From assembly GCF_013416775.1 (NCBI RefSeq), contig NZ_SZVI01000001.1, positions 558,001-622,000 on the forward strand: a DNA stretch of 64,000 nucleotides. Direction: 5' to 3'. Each line of letters starts with the position of its first letter. Positions within the stretch are counted from its first letter, which is position 1. This stretch comes from Rhodoferax sp. BLA1. Lineage in GTDB: Bacteria > Pseudomonadota > Gammaproteobacteria > Burkholderiales > Burkholderiaceae_C. Both the position numbers and the translations under genes were made by a program. Positions 34,591-44,611 of the stretch are shown piece after piece. The notes beneath the pieces were generated by a model. It did no database searches. It was not told where the DNA came from and saw nothing but the letters and a program-made list of their open reading frames with translations.

Positions 34591-37290
34591 ATGCAAGACA
34601 AATACCAGCACCTTGATGTAGAACCCGCCGCCCAGGCCCATTGGCAGTCCACCGATGCCTACCGCGTTTCAGAAAACGCGCTGGACGCCAACGGCCAGCC
34701 CAAGAAGAAGTTCTACGCCTGCTCCATGCTGCCCTACCCCAGCGGCAAGTTGCACATGGGCCATGTGCGCAACTACACCATCAACGACATGCTGACGCGC
34801 CAGCTGCGTATGCAGGGCTACAACGTGCTGATGCCCATGGGTTGGGATGCCTTTGGCCTGCCTGCTGAAAACGCGGCTCTCAAAAACGGCGTGCCGCCCG
34901 CCAAGTGGACGTTTGAGAACATCGCTTACATGAAGCAACAGATGCAGGCCATGGGCCTGGCCATCGACTGGAGCCGCGAAGTCGCCACCTGCACCCCCGA
35001 GTACTACAAGTGGAACCAGTGGCTGTTTTTGAAGATGCTGGAAAAAGGCATCGCCTACCGCAAGACCCAGGTTGTCAACTGGGACCCGGTCGACATGACG
35101 GTGCTGGCCAACGAACAGGTGATTGACGGCAAGGGCTGGCGCACTGGTGCTACTGTAGAAAAGCGCGAAATTCCAGGTTATTACCTCGCCATCACCGACT
35201 ACGCTGACGAACTGCTGGCCAATGTCACCGGTGACAAGATGCCGGGCTGGCCAGAGCGTGTCAAGCTGATGCAGGAAAACTGGATTGGCAAGAGTGAAGG
35301 TGTACGTTTTGCTTTCCTCCACGACATTCAGGGTGCTGACGGCAAGCTGATCAATGGCGGGCGCATGTATGTGTTCACCACCCGTGCCGACACCATCATG
35401 GGTGTGACCTTTTGTGCGGTGGCGCCGGAGCATCCCTTGGCGATGCATGCCGCAGCCAGCAACCCGAAACTGGCCGCGTTTATTGAAGAATGCAAAAAAG
35501 GTGGCACCACCGAGGCCGAGATGGCGGTCAAGGAAAAAGAAGGCCAACCCACCGGCTTGTTTGTCACCCACCCGCTGACCGGCAAGCAGGTCGAGGTGTG
35601 GGTTGGCAACTATGTGCTCATGAGTTATGGCGACGGCGCGGTGATGGGTGTGCCAGCGCATGACGAGCGCGATTTCGCGTTTGCACTGAAATACGCGTTG
35701 CCGATCCAGCAAGTGGTAAGCGTGGGGCAGCAGGTGTTCGACAACCAAGTCTGGCACGACTGGTACGCCGACAAAGGCGCCGGTGTTGCTATCCACTCCG
35801 GCAAATATGACGGCTTGGCTTTCAAGGACTGCGTCGCTGCTGTTGCTGCCGATCTGTCCGCCCTGGGGCTGGGTGAGAAAAAAGTCACTTGGCGCCTGCG
35901 TGACTGGGGCGTGAGCCGCCAGCGTTACTGGGGCACACCGATCCCGATCATCCACTGTGATGACCACGGTGCGGTGCCGGTGCCCGAGAAGGATTTGCCG
36001 GTGGTGCTGCCCGACGACCTGGTGCCGGACGGCTCGGGCAACCCGCTCAACAAATGTGAGGCGTTCCACGCCGGTGTCACCTGCCCGATCTGCGGCAAAG
36101 CGGCGCGCCGTGAAACCGACACCATGGACACCTTTGTCGACAGCTCCTGGTACTTCATGCGCTACTGCGATCCCAAGAACGCCGACAAGATGGTGGCCGA
36201 GGGTGCCGACTACTGGATGCCGATGGACCAGTACATCGGCGGCATCGAACACGCCATCCTGCACCTGTTGTACGCGCGGTTCTGGACCAAGGTAATGCGT
36301 GACCTGGGCCTGGTCAAGGTCGACGAGCCCTTCACCAAGCTGCTGACCCAAGGCATGGTGCTCAACCACATCTACAGCCGCCGCAACGACAAAGGTGGCA
36401 AAGATTACTTCTGGCCGAGCGACGTGGAGCATGTGTTTGACGACGCAGGCAAGGTCATTGGTGCACGCCTGATCAACGCCGTGGACGATTTGCCAGTGGG
36501 CACACCCATCGACTACGAAGGTGTGGGCACCATGTCCAAGTCCAAAAACAACGGTGTGGACCCGCAGGACCTGATCGAAAAATACGGCGCCGACACCGCC
36601 CGCCTGTACACCATGTTCACCGCGCCGCCCGAGGCCACGCTGGAGTGGAACGACGCCGCGGTGGAGGGCAGCTACCGCTTCCTGCGCCGGGTCTGGAACT
36701 TTGGCGTCAAATTGACTACTATGGATTTGGAAGCTGCTCGCTCAATATCTACAAGGGCTACAGGCCTGAAAGATGTTGAATTCGGGAAAGAGGCCAAGGA
36801 CCTGCGGCTCGAGATCCACACCGTGCTCAAGCAGGTGGACTACGACTACCAGCGCATGCAGTACAACACCGTGGTCTCTGGCGCCATGAAGATGATCAAC
36901 GCGCTCGAAGACTTCAAGGCGGTGGAAACCGCGGGTGCCCAGGTGGCGCTGATCGAAGGTTTTGGCATCTTGCTGCGCTGCCTGTATCCGGCCACACCCC
37001 ACATCACCCACGCTTTGTGGTCACAGCTGGGTTATGCCGGTGCCCTGGGTGATCTGCTTGATGCACCTTGGCCGAAGGTCGACCCCAACGCTCTGGTCAA
37101 GGACGAGATCGAACTGATGCTGCAGGTCAACGGCAAGCTGCGTGGCTCCTTGGTGGTCAGCAGCAGCGCCGACAAGGCAACGATTGAGCAAGCGGCCATC
37201 GCCCATGAGATGTTCCAAAAGCTGGCCAATGGTGCGGCGCCCAAAAAAGTGATTGTGGTGCCGGGCCGTCTGGTCAATCTGGTGGTGTAA
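34591..37290 (+). CDS. leuS: leucyl-tRNA synthetase
   Basis: An 899-residue class I synthetase. The HIGH motif is in [15 protein letters not shown] (about residues 48-62), with an editing domain at about 220-430 ([31 protein letters not shown]) and KMSKS as [13 protein letters not shown] near 645. At about residues 710-727 ([18 protein letters not shown]) the coding DNA suddenly becomes AT-rich and matches the dispersed repeat, in a linker before the anticodon-binding domain. It is followed by lptE after 9 bp. Confidence 0.95.
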   Translation: MQDKYQHLDVEPAAQAHWQSTDAYRVSENALDANGQPKKKFYACSMLPYPSGKLHMGHVRNYTINDMLTRQLRMQGYNVLMPMGWDAFGLPAENAALKNGVPPAKWTFENIAYMKQQMQAMGLAIDWSREVATCTPEYYKWNQWLFLKMLEKGIAYRKTQVVNWDPVDMTVLANEQVIDGKGWRTGATVEKREIPGYYLAITDYADELLANVTGDKMPGWPERVKLMQENWIGKSEGVRFAFLHDIQGADGKLINGGRMYVFTTRADTIMGVTFCAVAPEHPLAMHAAASNPKLAAFIEECKKGGTTEAEMAVKEKEGQPTGLFVTHPLTGKQVEVWVGNYVLMSYGDGAVMGVPAHDERDFAFALKYALPIQQVVSVGQQVFDNQVWHDWYADKGAGVAIHSGKYDGLAFKDCVAAVAADLSALGLGEKKVTWRLRDWGVSRQRYWGTPIPIIHCDDHGAVPVPEKDLPVVLPDDLVPDGSGNPLNKCEAFHAGVTCPICGKAARRETDTMDTFVDSSWYFMRYCDPKNADKMVAEGADYWMPMDQYIGGIEHAILHLLYARFWTKVMRDLGLVKVDEPFTKLLTQGMVLNHIYSRRNDKGGKDYFWPSDVEHVFDDAGKVIGARLINAVDDLPVGTPIDYEGVGTMSKSKNNGVDPQDLIEKYGADTARLYTMFTAPPEATLEWNDAAVEGSYRFLRRVWNFGVKLTTMDLEAARSISTRATGLKDVEFGKEAKDLRLEIHTVLKQVDYDYQRMQYNTVVSGAMKMINALEDFKAVETAGAQVALIEGFGILLRCLYPATPHITHALWSQLGYAGALGDLLDAPWPKVDPNALVKDEIELMLQVNGKLRGSLVVSSSADKATIEQAAIAHEMFQKLANGAAPKKVIVVPGRLVNLVV
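36718..36772 (+). repeat. dispersed repeat copy g, in frame inside leuS
   Basis: TTTGGAAGCTGCTCGCTC, then ACAAGGGCTACAGGCCTG. The same order of elements as in intergenic copies, and AT-rich against a GC-rich gene. It encodes an extra piece of about 18 residues without breaking the frame. Confidence 0.65.
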
Positions 37291-37299
37291 GGAGTTCCC

Positions 37300-37851
37300 A
37301 TGAAACCTGCTGAGTTCACATCAACACCTTCCTCTCCAACACAGGCTGCGGGCCTGTCACGACGCCGTGTCGGAGCGGCCTTGCTGGCAGCCGGTCTGCT
37401 GGCCGGTTGTGGCTTCAGGCTGCGTGGTCAGCAGAACTTTGTCTTCACCAGCATCGCCATCCAGCCCAACCCGGGTAGCGCACTGGTGCAGGAGTTGCGC
37501 CGCTCTTTCAAGAATGCGGTGCGGGTGCTGGAGGCCGATGCGCCGCTGACACAGGCCCAGGTGGTGCTCAAGGTGCTGGGTGAACAGCGCGAAAAAGTGG
37601 TGGTGGGACTGAGCTCATCCGGTCAGGTGCGGGAGTTACAACTGCGGCTGATTGTGAAGTTCAGGCTGGACACCCCGCAAGGTGACGAGCTGATCGCCGA
37701 CACCGAGATTTCGCAGCAGCGTGACGTCAGTTACAACGAATCCGCCGCGCTGGCCAAGGAAACCGAAATCGCCTTGTTGTACCGCGACATGCAAAGTGAC
37801 GTCGCGCAGCAAATCCAGCGTCGGCTGGCGGCCATCAAAAAGCTTCCGTAA
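37300..37851 (+). CDS. lptE: LPS assembly lipoprotein LptE
   Basis: A 183-residue outer-membrane lipoprotein that plugs the LptD barrel in lipopolysaccharide export. The signal peptide and lipobox are AALLAAGLLAGC (Cys38), followed directly by GFRLRGQQNFVFTSIAIQ, a typical LptE start. The C-terminal helix (LLYRDMQSDVAQQIQRRLAA) also fits. It follows leuS as usual, but holA, its normal downstream partner, lies 3.4 kb away. Its end overlaps the convergent ocd gene by 17 bp. Confidence 0.92.
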   Translation: MKPAEFTSTPSSPTQAAGLSRRRVGAALLAAGLLAGCGFRLRGQQNFVFTSIAIQPNPGSALVQELRRSFKNAVRVLEADAPLTQAQVVLKVLGEQREKVVVGLSSSGQVRELQLRLIVKFRLDTPQGDELIADTEISQQRDVSYNESAALAKETEIALLYRDMQSDVAQQIQRRLAAIKKLP

Positions 37852-38947
37852 CGGCGGCGGCCACGCTGCGCAGGGGCACTGCGGCTACCGGCCGGATCAG
37901 CTGGTACAGGTCCTTGGGGTCGCTCAACTGCGCCATCAGTGCAATCGGGGCGCCCAGCTGCAGCGCCTGCGCCTGGGCATACAGGTAACGCAGCGCAGAA
38001 AAATCTTCCATCGCAAAACCGACCGAGTCAAACATCGTGATTTGGGTGGTGTTGTCACGCCCCACGGTCTGACCGGACAACACGCGCCACAGCTCGGTCA
38101 CGGCAAAGTCAGCAGGCAGGTGCTGCAGGTCTCCCTCGATACGGGTTTGTGGCTCAAATTCCACAAATACCTTGGCTGCCCGCAACACATCGGCATGGAT
38201 TTCGGTCTTGCCCGGGCAGTCCCCGCCCACGCCGTTGATGTGCATGCCAGGCGCCAGCATGTCGGCCGTGATGATGGCCGCGTTGGTTTTGTCGGCGGTG
38301 ATGGTGGTCACGATGTCGGCACCGCGCACCGCTTCCCTGACGCTCGCGCAGGGCATCAGGCGCAGACCGGCAGCATCCGGGTTGGCCCGCAGGTTGGCCA
38401 TCAGCTTGGCCGTGGCCTGGGGGTCAATGTCGTAGAGGCGGATTTCTTCAATGTCGAGCAGGTGGTGGAAGGCCAGCGCCTGGAATTCACTTTGGGCGCC
38501 GTTGCCAATCAGCGCCATCACCCGGCTGTCGGGGCGGGCCAGCGCACGGGCCGCCACCACCGAGGTGGCGGCGGTGCGTAGCGCGGTGGTCAATGTCATC
38601 TCGCTCAGCAGCAACGGCGCACCAGTGGCCACATCGGCCAGCACACCAAAGGCCATCACCGTGGGCAGGCCTTGGCTGGTGTTTTTGGGGTGGCCATTGA
38701 CGTACTTGAACGCATAGCGGCTGGCATCGGCAATCGGCATCAGCTCGATCACACCGTCGACCGAGTGGCTCGCCACACGCGGCGCCTTGTCAAAACTGTT
38801 CCAGCGCAAAAAATCCTGGTGGATACAAGCGGCCAAACCTTGCAGCGTGGTGGCGAAACCCTGGCGGCTGATGAGCGCGGCCACGTCCTGCGGGCTGAGG
38901 AACAGCGGGTTGGTGTGGTGGCTCAAGGGGGTGTTGGGGCTGGGCAT
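37835..38947 (-). CDS. ornithine cyclodeaminase family protein
   Basis: A 370-residue enzyme of the ornithine cyclodeaminase/mu-crystallin family. It shows the active-site Lys segment YAFKYVNGHPKNT, the NAD site VMALIGNGAQSEFQALAFHH, the catalytic Asp region INGVGGDCPGKTEI and the signature TMFDSVGFAMEDFSALRYLY. It probably converts ornithine to proline and ammonia, but family members also act on other amino acids. An Lrp-type regulator is divergent 135 bp away and is likely its controller. Confidence 0.88.
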   Translation of the reverse strand: MPSPNTPLSHHTNPLFLSPQDVAALISRQGFATTLQGLAACIHQDFLRWNSFDKAPRVASHSVDGVIELMPIADASRYAFKYVNGHPKNTSQGLPTVMAFGVLADVATGAPLLLSEMTLTTALRTAATSVVAARALARPDSRVMALIGNGAQSEFQALAFHHLLDIEEIRLYDIDPQATAKLMANLRANPDAAGLRLMPCASVREAVRGADIVTTITADKTNAAIITADMLAPGMHINGVGGDCPGKTEIHADVLRAAKVFVEFEPQTRIEGDLQHLPADFAVTELWRVLSGQTVGRDNTTQITMFDSVGFAMEDFSALRYLYAQAQALQLGAPIALMAQLSDPKDLYQLIRPVAAVPLRSVAAAVTEAF

Positions 38948-39082
38948 GACGGGTCTCTTGGGATGGGCCAAATTCTGGAAACAGATAAGAACGAGTTTGC
39001 CCGTGCACGCAAACAATAACAATCGTCAACTTTGTATAGAAATCGTCACATAATTGCCGTTTTGACAGACTTGGTTGTCACT

Positions 39083-39508
39083 ATGGATGAAACTGATCAA
39101 CAATTGCTGTCGCTGCTGCGACAAGACGCCCGACTCTCGGTGGCGGCGTTGGCGCTCAAGTTGAAGGTGTCGCGTGGCACCGTGACCAACCGCATCCACA
39201 AGCTCGAAGACGACGGTGTGATCGTGGGTTACACCGTGCGCCTGCGCCCGGACGTACAACACGACCAGATCACCGCCTGGATGAGCATCGCCGTGGACGG
39301 CAACCAGACCCGTGCGGTGATTGCCGCCTTGCTGGGTGAGCCCGGTGTGGCCACCTTGCATGACACCAATGGCCGCTGGGATTTGCTAGCCGAGTTGCGT
39401 GCCGAGAGCCTGCAGGAGCTGGCCAAGGTGCTGGAGCGCATTCGCCTGCTCAAAGGCATCAGCAACACCGAAACCAGCATCCATCTGGAAACCTACCGGC
39501 TGTCTTGA
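39083..39508 (+). CDS. Lrp/AsnC family regulator
   Basis: A 141-residue regulator. The helix-turn-helix is DQQLLSLLRQDARLSVAALA and LKVSRGTVTNRIHKLEDDGV, followed by the RAM ligand domain. It is divergent from the ornithine cyclodeaminase gene, a common arrangement in which ornithine or arginine is sensed and the enzyme gene is activated. The start 39083 gives MDETDQQLL, typical of the family. Confidence 0.92.
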   Translation: MDETDQQLLSLLRQDARLSVAALALKLKVSRGTVTNRIHKLEDDGVIVGYTVRLRPDVQHDQITAWMSIAVDGNQTRAVIAALLGEPGVATLHDTNGRWDLLAELRAESLQELAKVLERIRLLKGISNTETSIHLETYRLS

Positions 39509-39662
39509 CCAAGATTCGGCAGTTGCGCGCTTCTTTGACGCAGGTGGTCGATGGCACAGGCAATGTCACTATGATGGATGGGTGAAGTCAGCCGCTCAAG
39601 TGCTGCGTTGCGACCCAGAGTGGATGACCCTTTGATTGGCATCGACAACAGGAATAAGAGAC

Positions 39663-41258
39663 ATGGTAAATCTGCACAACTTGAAAATTTCGACGCGTCT
39701 GTCTGTGGCCTTTGGGCTGCTGATTGCTCTCTTGGTGGTCATTGTCAGCGTTGCTCTGCTGCAGATGAAGACCATGCACGCGGTGACGCTGGACATTGCC
39801 GAGCAGCAATTGCCGGATGTGGAACTGGTCAATCGCATCAAGATCAACTTTTCCAACCTGCGCATTGACGAGACCCAGCACGTCATGAACCAGGAGGAAA
39901 ACGGCATGGCCAAGACCGAGCAGGCCATGAAGGAACGCATGGGCGCCATCAAAACAGACATGGCGGCCTACAAACAACGTCTGACAGGAACGGAGCAACA
40001 GCAGCATGTTCAGGCGCTGGAGGCGGAATGGCAGAACTACACCACCATCCACCAGCAGATTGTGGACCTGTCGACCAAGCGCGAAAAGTTCACCGCCAGA
40101 AAACTGCTGGAGGGTGACTCCAATGCTTCTTTTGGACGCCTCAATACCTCCTTGAACCAGCTGGCCACCCTGACACACGACGCGGCGACCGCCGCCACGG
40201 CGGCCAGCGGCGCGACTTACGCCAACGCCCGTTACGCGATGCTGGGGGCCTTGGTGGTCTGTGTGCTGCTGGCCGTGGGCGCAGCGGTCTGGCTGATTGG
40301 CTCGGTCACCAAACCTCTGCATGCCGCTATCGAGGTCGCCAGCAGAATTGCCGCCGGTGATTTGTCGCATGACATTGCGATTGACTCCAGCAACGAAACC
40401 GGGCGCCTGCTGCAAGCCTTGCAGCGCATGCAAACCAGTTTGCTTGACATTGTTGAACAGGTTCGAGAAGGCTCGGGCAATGTGGCCAATGCCAGCGCAG
40501 AAATCGCCCAAGGCAACCAGGACTTGAGTGATAGAACCGAAAACCAGGCCAATGCCCTGCAGGTCACCGCGTCGTCCATGCATACCTTGGAGTCCACCGT
40601 CCGCCAAAACGCCGACAACGCCAGGCAGGCCAATGAATTGGCCCTGACGGCATCCTCCGTCGCCATCAAAGGGGGTGACGTTGTTGGCGAGGTGGTTGAA
40701 ACCATGAAAGGCATCAACCAGTCCTCGCGCCAGATCGCCGACATCATCCAGGTGATTGACGGCATTGCGTTTCAAACCAATATCCTGGCGCTCAACGCGG
40801 CGGTAGAGGCCGCACGTGCCGGTGAACAAGGCCGTGGTTTTGCGGTGGTGGCATCCGAAGTGCGCTCCCTGGCAGGCCGTTCCGCCGAGGCCGCCAAGGA
40901 GATCAAACACCTGATTGGTGCCAGTGTGCAACGGGTGGAGCAGGGCACCGAACTGGTGGACCGTGCCGGTGCCACCATGTCAGAAATTGTGGCAGCGATT
41001 CAACGTGTGACCGACATCGTGCGTGACATCAGCGCGGCCAGTTCAGCGCAAAGCCAAGGCGTGTCCCAAGTGGGCGAGGCGATTGGCCAGATGGATCAGA
41101 CCACCCAGCAAAATGCCGCCCTGGTTGAACAAATGGCCGCTTCGGCCAACAGTTTAAGAAGCCAGGCCAATGGGTTGGTGGATGTGGTTGCCCTGTTCAA
41201 AGTGAATGCTGCTGCACCCCAGGCGCGCTCTGGGCAACTGGCGCTGCTGGAAGGCTAA
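39663..41258 (+). CDS. methyl-accepting chemotaxis protein
   Basis: A 531-residue chemoreceptor. TM1 is at residues 12-32 (LSVAFGLLIALLVVIVSVAL), then a four-helix-bundle periplasmic domain (about 33-187), TM2 at about 190-211, HAMP, and a long signalling hairpin with the invariant tip IDGIAFQTNILALNAAVEAA. No C-terminal NWETF-like pentapeptide for CheR is present. The ligand is unknown. It lies 9 bp before holA, in a position where lptE would be expected. Confidence 0.93.
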   Translation: MVNLHNLKISTRLSVAFGLLIALLVVIVSVALLQMKTMHAVTLDIAEQQLPDVELVNRIKINFSNLRIDETQHVMNQEENGMAKTEQAMKERMGAIKTDMAAYKQRLTGTEQQQHVQALEAEWQNYTTIHQQIVDLSTKREKFTARKLLEGDSNASFGRLNTSLNQLATLTHDAATAATAASGATYANARYAMLGALVVCVLLAVGAAVWLIGSVTKPLHAAIEVASRIAAGDLSHDIAIDSSNETGRLLQALQRMQTSLLDIVEQVREGSGNVANASAEIAQGNQDLSDRTENQANALQVTASSMHTLESTVRQNADNARQANELALTASSVAIKGGDVVGEVVETMKGINQSSRQIADIIQVIDGIAFQTNILALNAAVEAARAGEQGRGFAVVASEVRSLAGRSAEAAKEIKHLIGASVQRVEQGTELVDRAGATMSEIVAAIQRVTDIVRDISAASSAQSQGVSQVGEAIGQMDQTTQQNAALVEQMAASANSLRSQANGLVDVVALFKVNAAAPQARSGQLALLEG

Positions 41259-41267
41259 ACTGCTTGC

Positions 41268-42344
41268 ATGCAACTCAGCCCGTCCCAGTTATCTATCCAC
41301 CTGAACAAGGGGTTAAAAAGCCTCTACACCCTGCATGGTGACGAACCGCTGCTGATCACCGAGGCGCTCGACGCGATCCGGGCGGCTGCCCGCACCCAAG
41401 GTTTTACAGAGCGCACATCCCACACTGTCAGCGGCGCCAACTTTGACTGGAGCGAGGTGCTGGCCGCCTGCGGCTCGCTGAGCCTGTTTGCCGACAAGCA
41501 GATTGTTGAAATCCGTATCCCCAGTGGCAAACCTGGCAAAGACGGCAGTGTGGCGCTGCAGCAGCTGGTGGAGCAATCGCGCGGCAACGACAGCACCTTG
41601 ACGCTGGTGGTTCTGCCCCGGCTCGACAAGCTGACCAAAAGCAGCGCCTGGTTTGTGGCGCTGGAGAGTGGCATCACGCTCGAAGTCAGCCCGGTCGAGC
41701 GCGCTGCCTTGCCACAGTGGATTGCCCAGCGTCTGGCCGCACAAGGCCAACGTGTGGCCGCAGGTGAAGAAGGCCAGCGCACGCTGCAGTTTTTTGCCGA
41801 CCGGGTCGAAGGCAACTTGCTGGCCGCGCACCAGGAGATCCAGAAGCTGGCGCTGCTGCACCCGGCGGGGGAGCTGCGGTTTGAGCAGATCGAGTCGGCG
41901 GTGCTCAATGTGGCGCGTTATGACGTGTTCAAGCTATCCGAGGCAGTGTTGGCGGGCCAGGCGGCGCGGGTGCAGCGCATGCTAGATGGCTTGCAGGCCG
42001 AGGGTGAGGCCGAGGTGCTGGTGCACTACACCCTGGCAGAGGACATCCGCGCGCTCAAACGGGTCAAAGACGCCATCAACCGGGGCAGCCCACTGCCGAT
42101 GGCGCTGCGTGAACAACGGGTCTGGGGCAACAAGGAGCGTTTGTTCGAGCGCGTGTTGCCACGCCTGAGTGATGTCGATTTGGCGCAGCTGCTGCACAGC
42201 GCACACCTGGTGGATGGCATCGTCAAGGGTTTAAAACAAGCCGACTGGCCCAGCGCGCCCTGGCAGGCGCTGGCGCGGCTGGCCATGATGCTGTGTGGAC
42301 TGTGCGCCGTGGCACCCGGCAAAGCCGCTGCCGGGCAGCGGTAA
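41268..42344 (+). CDS. holA: DNA polymerase III delta subunit
   Basis: A 358-residue clamp-loader subunit that opens the beta clamp. The N-terminus (LYTLHGDEPLLITEALDAIR) and later segments (RVEGNLLAAHQEIQKLALLH, NVARYDVFKLSEAVLAGQ) fit HolA. In most Burkholderiales it follows leuS-lptE directly; here three genes intervene. A dispersed repeat follows its stop. Confidence 0.92.
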   Translation: MQLSPSQLSIHLNKGLKSLYTLHGDEPLLITEALDAIRAAARTQGFTERTSHTVSGANFDWSEVLAACGSLSLFADKQIVEIRIPSGKPGKDGSVALQQLVEQSRGNDSTLTLVVLPRLDKLTKSSAWFVALESGITLEVSPVERAALPQWIAQRLAAQGQRVAAGEEGQRTLQFFADRVEGNLLAAHQEIQKLALLHPAGELRFEQIESAVLNVARYDVFKLSEAVLAGQAARVQRMLDGLQAEGEAEVLVHYTLAEDIRALKRVKDAINRGSPLPMALREQRVWGNKERLFERVLPRLSDVDLAQLLHSAHLVDGIVKGLKQADWPSAPWQALARLAMMLCGLCAVAPGKAAAGQR

Positions 42345-42352
42345 ATCTAAGT

Positions 42353-42410
42353 CAAATTGCTTCTAAGCCCTTACCCAGATTGGGGAAGTAGCTATCAATA
42401 CAAAAGCAAT
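42353..42410 (-). repeat. dispersed AT-rich hairpin repeat, copy c
   Basis: Read on the minus strand: TTGATAGCTACTTCCCCAAT, then GGTAAGGGCTTAGAAGCA. It lies between the convergent holA and cheV genes. Confidence 0.7.
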
Positions 42411-42424
42411 TGGCAAACGCGATG

Positions 42425-43375
42425 TCAGCGCTGCAGCACCTTGCGGATGGCCTGCGCCAACTCTTCAGCGACAAACTTGGCCACATAACCATCGGCACCG
42501 ACTTTGCGCACATGGTCTTCGTTGGTGGCGCCCGTGAGTGAGGAGTGGATCACCACCGGGAGTTTGCTGAAACGGGGGTCCTGCTTGATGTTGCGGGTCA
42601 GGGTAAAACCATCCATCTCGGGCATTTCCAGGTCGGTCAGCACCATCGCCACCTTGTCGCGGATGGTTTGACCCTGTGCCTCGGCCTCAGACGCCATGGC
42701 CTTGAGCCGGTCCCAGGCTTCCTGGCCAGACTTGGTCATGATGTAGGGCACTTCCATGGATTTGAGGCCCTGCTCGATCATCATGCGCGCCACCGCCGAG
42801 TCGTCAGCAGCCAGTATGACCGTGCCCGGTGGCAATTGCAGCTTGCCAGTGATCTCGATATCTGAGGCGTGTTGTTCAGGGAACACATCGCGCAAAATCT
42901 GCTCCACGTCCAGCACCTGGGCCAACCGTGTGTTCTCGGCGGCACCATCCAGACGCGCAATGCTGGTCACCAGACCACCACCCCGGCCTTCGGCCGACAG
43001 CACCTGCTTCCACTCCAGGCGCACAATTTCGTTGACTTCTTCCACCGCAAACGCCTGGGTGGTGCGGGCAAACTCGGTCACCAGCAAAATGCCCAGGCCC
43101 TTGGTCGGGTTGGTGCCCACGAGGAAAGGCAGGTTGATCACGGTGATCATCTGACCACGGATGTTGGCTACCCCCATCACCGACGGTGGCGAGTTCACCA
43201 TGGCAGTGATCTCGGGCATCACCAGAATCTCACGCACCTTGAACACGTTGATGCCAAACAGCTCACGCCGGTCTGTGCCGGGCGCCTCCCCCAAACGAAA
43301 CAGCAGCAGCTCAAACATGCTGTTGCTTGCCAGATTGGTCCGTTCGTCAATGTCTCGCATGGTTGATTTGTTCAT
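42425..43375 (-). CDS. cheV: chemotaxis protein CheV (CheW-REC)
   Basis: A 316-residue two-domain protein. The CheW-like domain is at about 15-170 (LFGINVFKVREILVMPEITA, VMGVANIRGQMITVINLPFL) and the receiver domain at about 190-316 (VILAADDSAVARMMIEQGL, with the phosphoacceptor Asp248 in LTDLEMPEMDGF). It couples receptors to CheA and adapts by phosphorylation. No other che genes are adjacent. Confidence 0.92.
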   Translation of the reverse strand: MNKSTMRDIDERTNLASNSMFELLLFRLGEAPGTDRRELFGINVFKVREILVMPEITAMVNSPPSVMGVANIRGQMITVINLPFLVGTNPTKGLGILLVTEFARTTQAFAVEEVNEIVRLEWKQVLSAEGRGGGLVTSIARLDGAAENTRLAQVLDVEQILRDVFPEQHASDIEITGKLQLPPGTVILAADDSAVARMMIEQGLKSMEVPYIMTKSGQEAWDRLKAMASEAEAQGQTIRDKVAMVLTDLEMPEMDGFTLTRNIKQDPRFSKLPVVIHSSLTGATNEDHVRKVGADGYVAKFVAEELAQAIRKVLQR

Positions 43376-43432
43376 GGTGTGTCTTCTTTGAAATGGATCC
43401 GGCACTGAACTCGGATGTTAACGTCTTTGCCG

Positions 43433-44611
43433 CTATTTTGGCCAGAGCACCCAAAGTCGCACGGGTTGCTTGAGTCGACCCGCCAATTCACCCGCTTCCT
43501 CACCCCAACCAGCAAAATAATCTGCGCGCGTCGGCCCCACAATGGCACCACCGGTATCTTGCGCCAGCACCAGGCGCTGCAAGGACAGGTTGGGGCCTTC
43601 AGAGGCCAGCCAGACCGGCGTGCCGTAAGGGATGCTGAGCGGGTCCACCGCTATCGAGCGCCCCGGCGTCAGCGGCACACCCTGCGCACCACGTGGGCCA
43701 AAAGCCGCATCAAAGTCATTTAAAGTTTCTTCCTTGAAAAACACCAGACGCGGGTTTTGCCACAACAACTCGGCCTGGCGTTGCGGGTTCTGGGTCAGCC
43801 AGGCGCGAATGCCTGGCCAGGAGGCATCGCGCACCTCGCCCTGGTCCAGCAGCCAGCGGCCGATGCTCTGATACGGCTGCCCGTTGTGCGCCGCAAAAGC
43901 CAGTCGCACCAGGCGCTGGCGGCCATCGGGCTCGGTCACACGCAGGCGCCCGGAGCCCTGGATCTGCAACAACATCGCCTCGACTGGGTCAGCCAGGTAC
44001 AGCAGTTCACGCCCGCGCAAAGCCGCCTGTGGCTGCGCCAAGGTGTCGGCGTCCTTGCGGCTGAACCAGGGTTTGCCCGGGATCAACCCGGCCGGGGGCT
44101 GGTACAGCGGGGTGGTGAAGCCATCACCTGGCAGGCGGCGCGCGGCAAACTCGGGCTCGAAGTACGCCGTCAACAAACCCGGCGTTGCGCCCCCCTGCAG
44201 CGGCTCCACCCGGTAAGGCTGCAAACGCGACAGCAACCAGCTGCGTTGCGCCTCGGCATCTCCAATGCTCAGTCGCCGCACCTCAGGGCACAGCGGCGCA
44301 AACACCGGCCCCGGACGTTCACAACTTTTGAGCCAGGCGTTCCAGGCCTCATGCAGCGCGTCTTGCTCTAGACCAGGCAGCTCAGACCAGGCCACCGGCA
44401 CCCAGCGGCTGTTGCGTTGCACCAACACGGAGCCCGAGGGCGCAGCATCCGGCGCGGCGCTGCGGGCTGCGGGCGCGATGGGTGGGCTGGTCGGCGACAC
44501 GCCGTCGGTGCGGTAGCCGGGGCTGGACAGGGGCACGCCGCCGCAGGCCACCAACAAAGCCAGCACGCCAACACTTGTGACTGCCCGAAAGAGAGACGAG
44601 GCAGTCGTCAT
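43433..44611 (-). CDS. mltA: membrane-bound lytic murein transglycosylase A
   Basis: A 392-residue outer-membrane lipoprotein; the lipobox is VLALLVACGG near residue 22. Family segments include PGLLTAYFEPEFAARRLPGD, IQGSGRLRVTEPDGRQRLVR, and the 3D domain at the C-terminus with the catalytic Asp (ALVLAQDTGGAIVGPTRADY as seen in RLVLAQDTGGAI). It cleaves peptidoglycan glycan strands to anhydro products. Its start overlaps the end of the nitrilase gene by 4 bp. Confidence 0.92.
   Translation of the reverse strand: MTTASSLFRAVTSVGVLALLVACGGVPLSSPGYRTDGVSPTSPPIAPAARSAAPDAAPSGSVLVQRNSRWVPVAWSELPGLEQDALHEAWNAWLKSCERPGPVFAPLCPEVRRLSIGDAEAQRSWLLSRLQPYRVEPLQGGATPGLLTAYFEPEFAARRLPGDGFTTPLYQPPAGLIPGKPWFSRKDADTLAQPQAALRGRELLYLADPVEAMLLQIQGSGRLRVTEPDGRQRLVRLAFAAHNGQPYQSIGRWLLDQGEVRDASWPGIRAWLTQNPQRQAELLWQNPRLVFFKEETLNDFDAAFGPRGAQGVPLTPGRSIAVDPLSIPYGTPVWLASEGPNLSLQRLVLAQDTGGAIVGPTRADYFAGWGEEAGELAGRLKQPVRLWVLWPK

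Noticed and set aside
34669..36432. 587-codon open frame antisense to leuS
   Set aside because: No motif, and the composition is that of a reverse-strand shadow; leuS is unambiguous. The same applies to the long antisense frames at 15670-17148 and 24206-25654.
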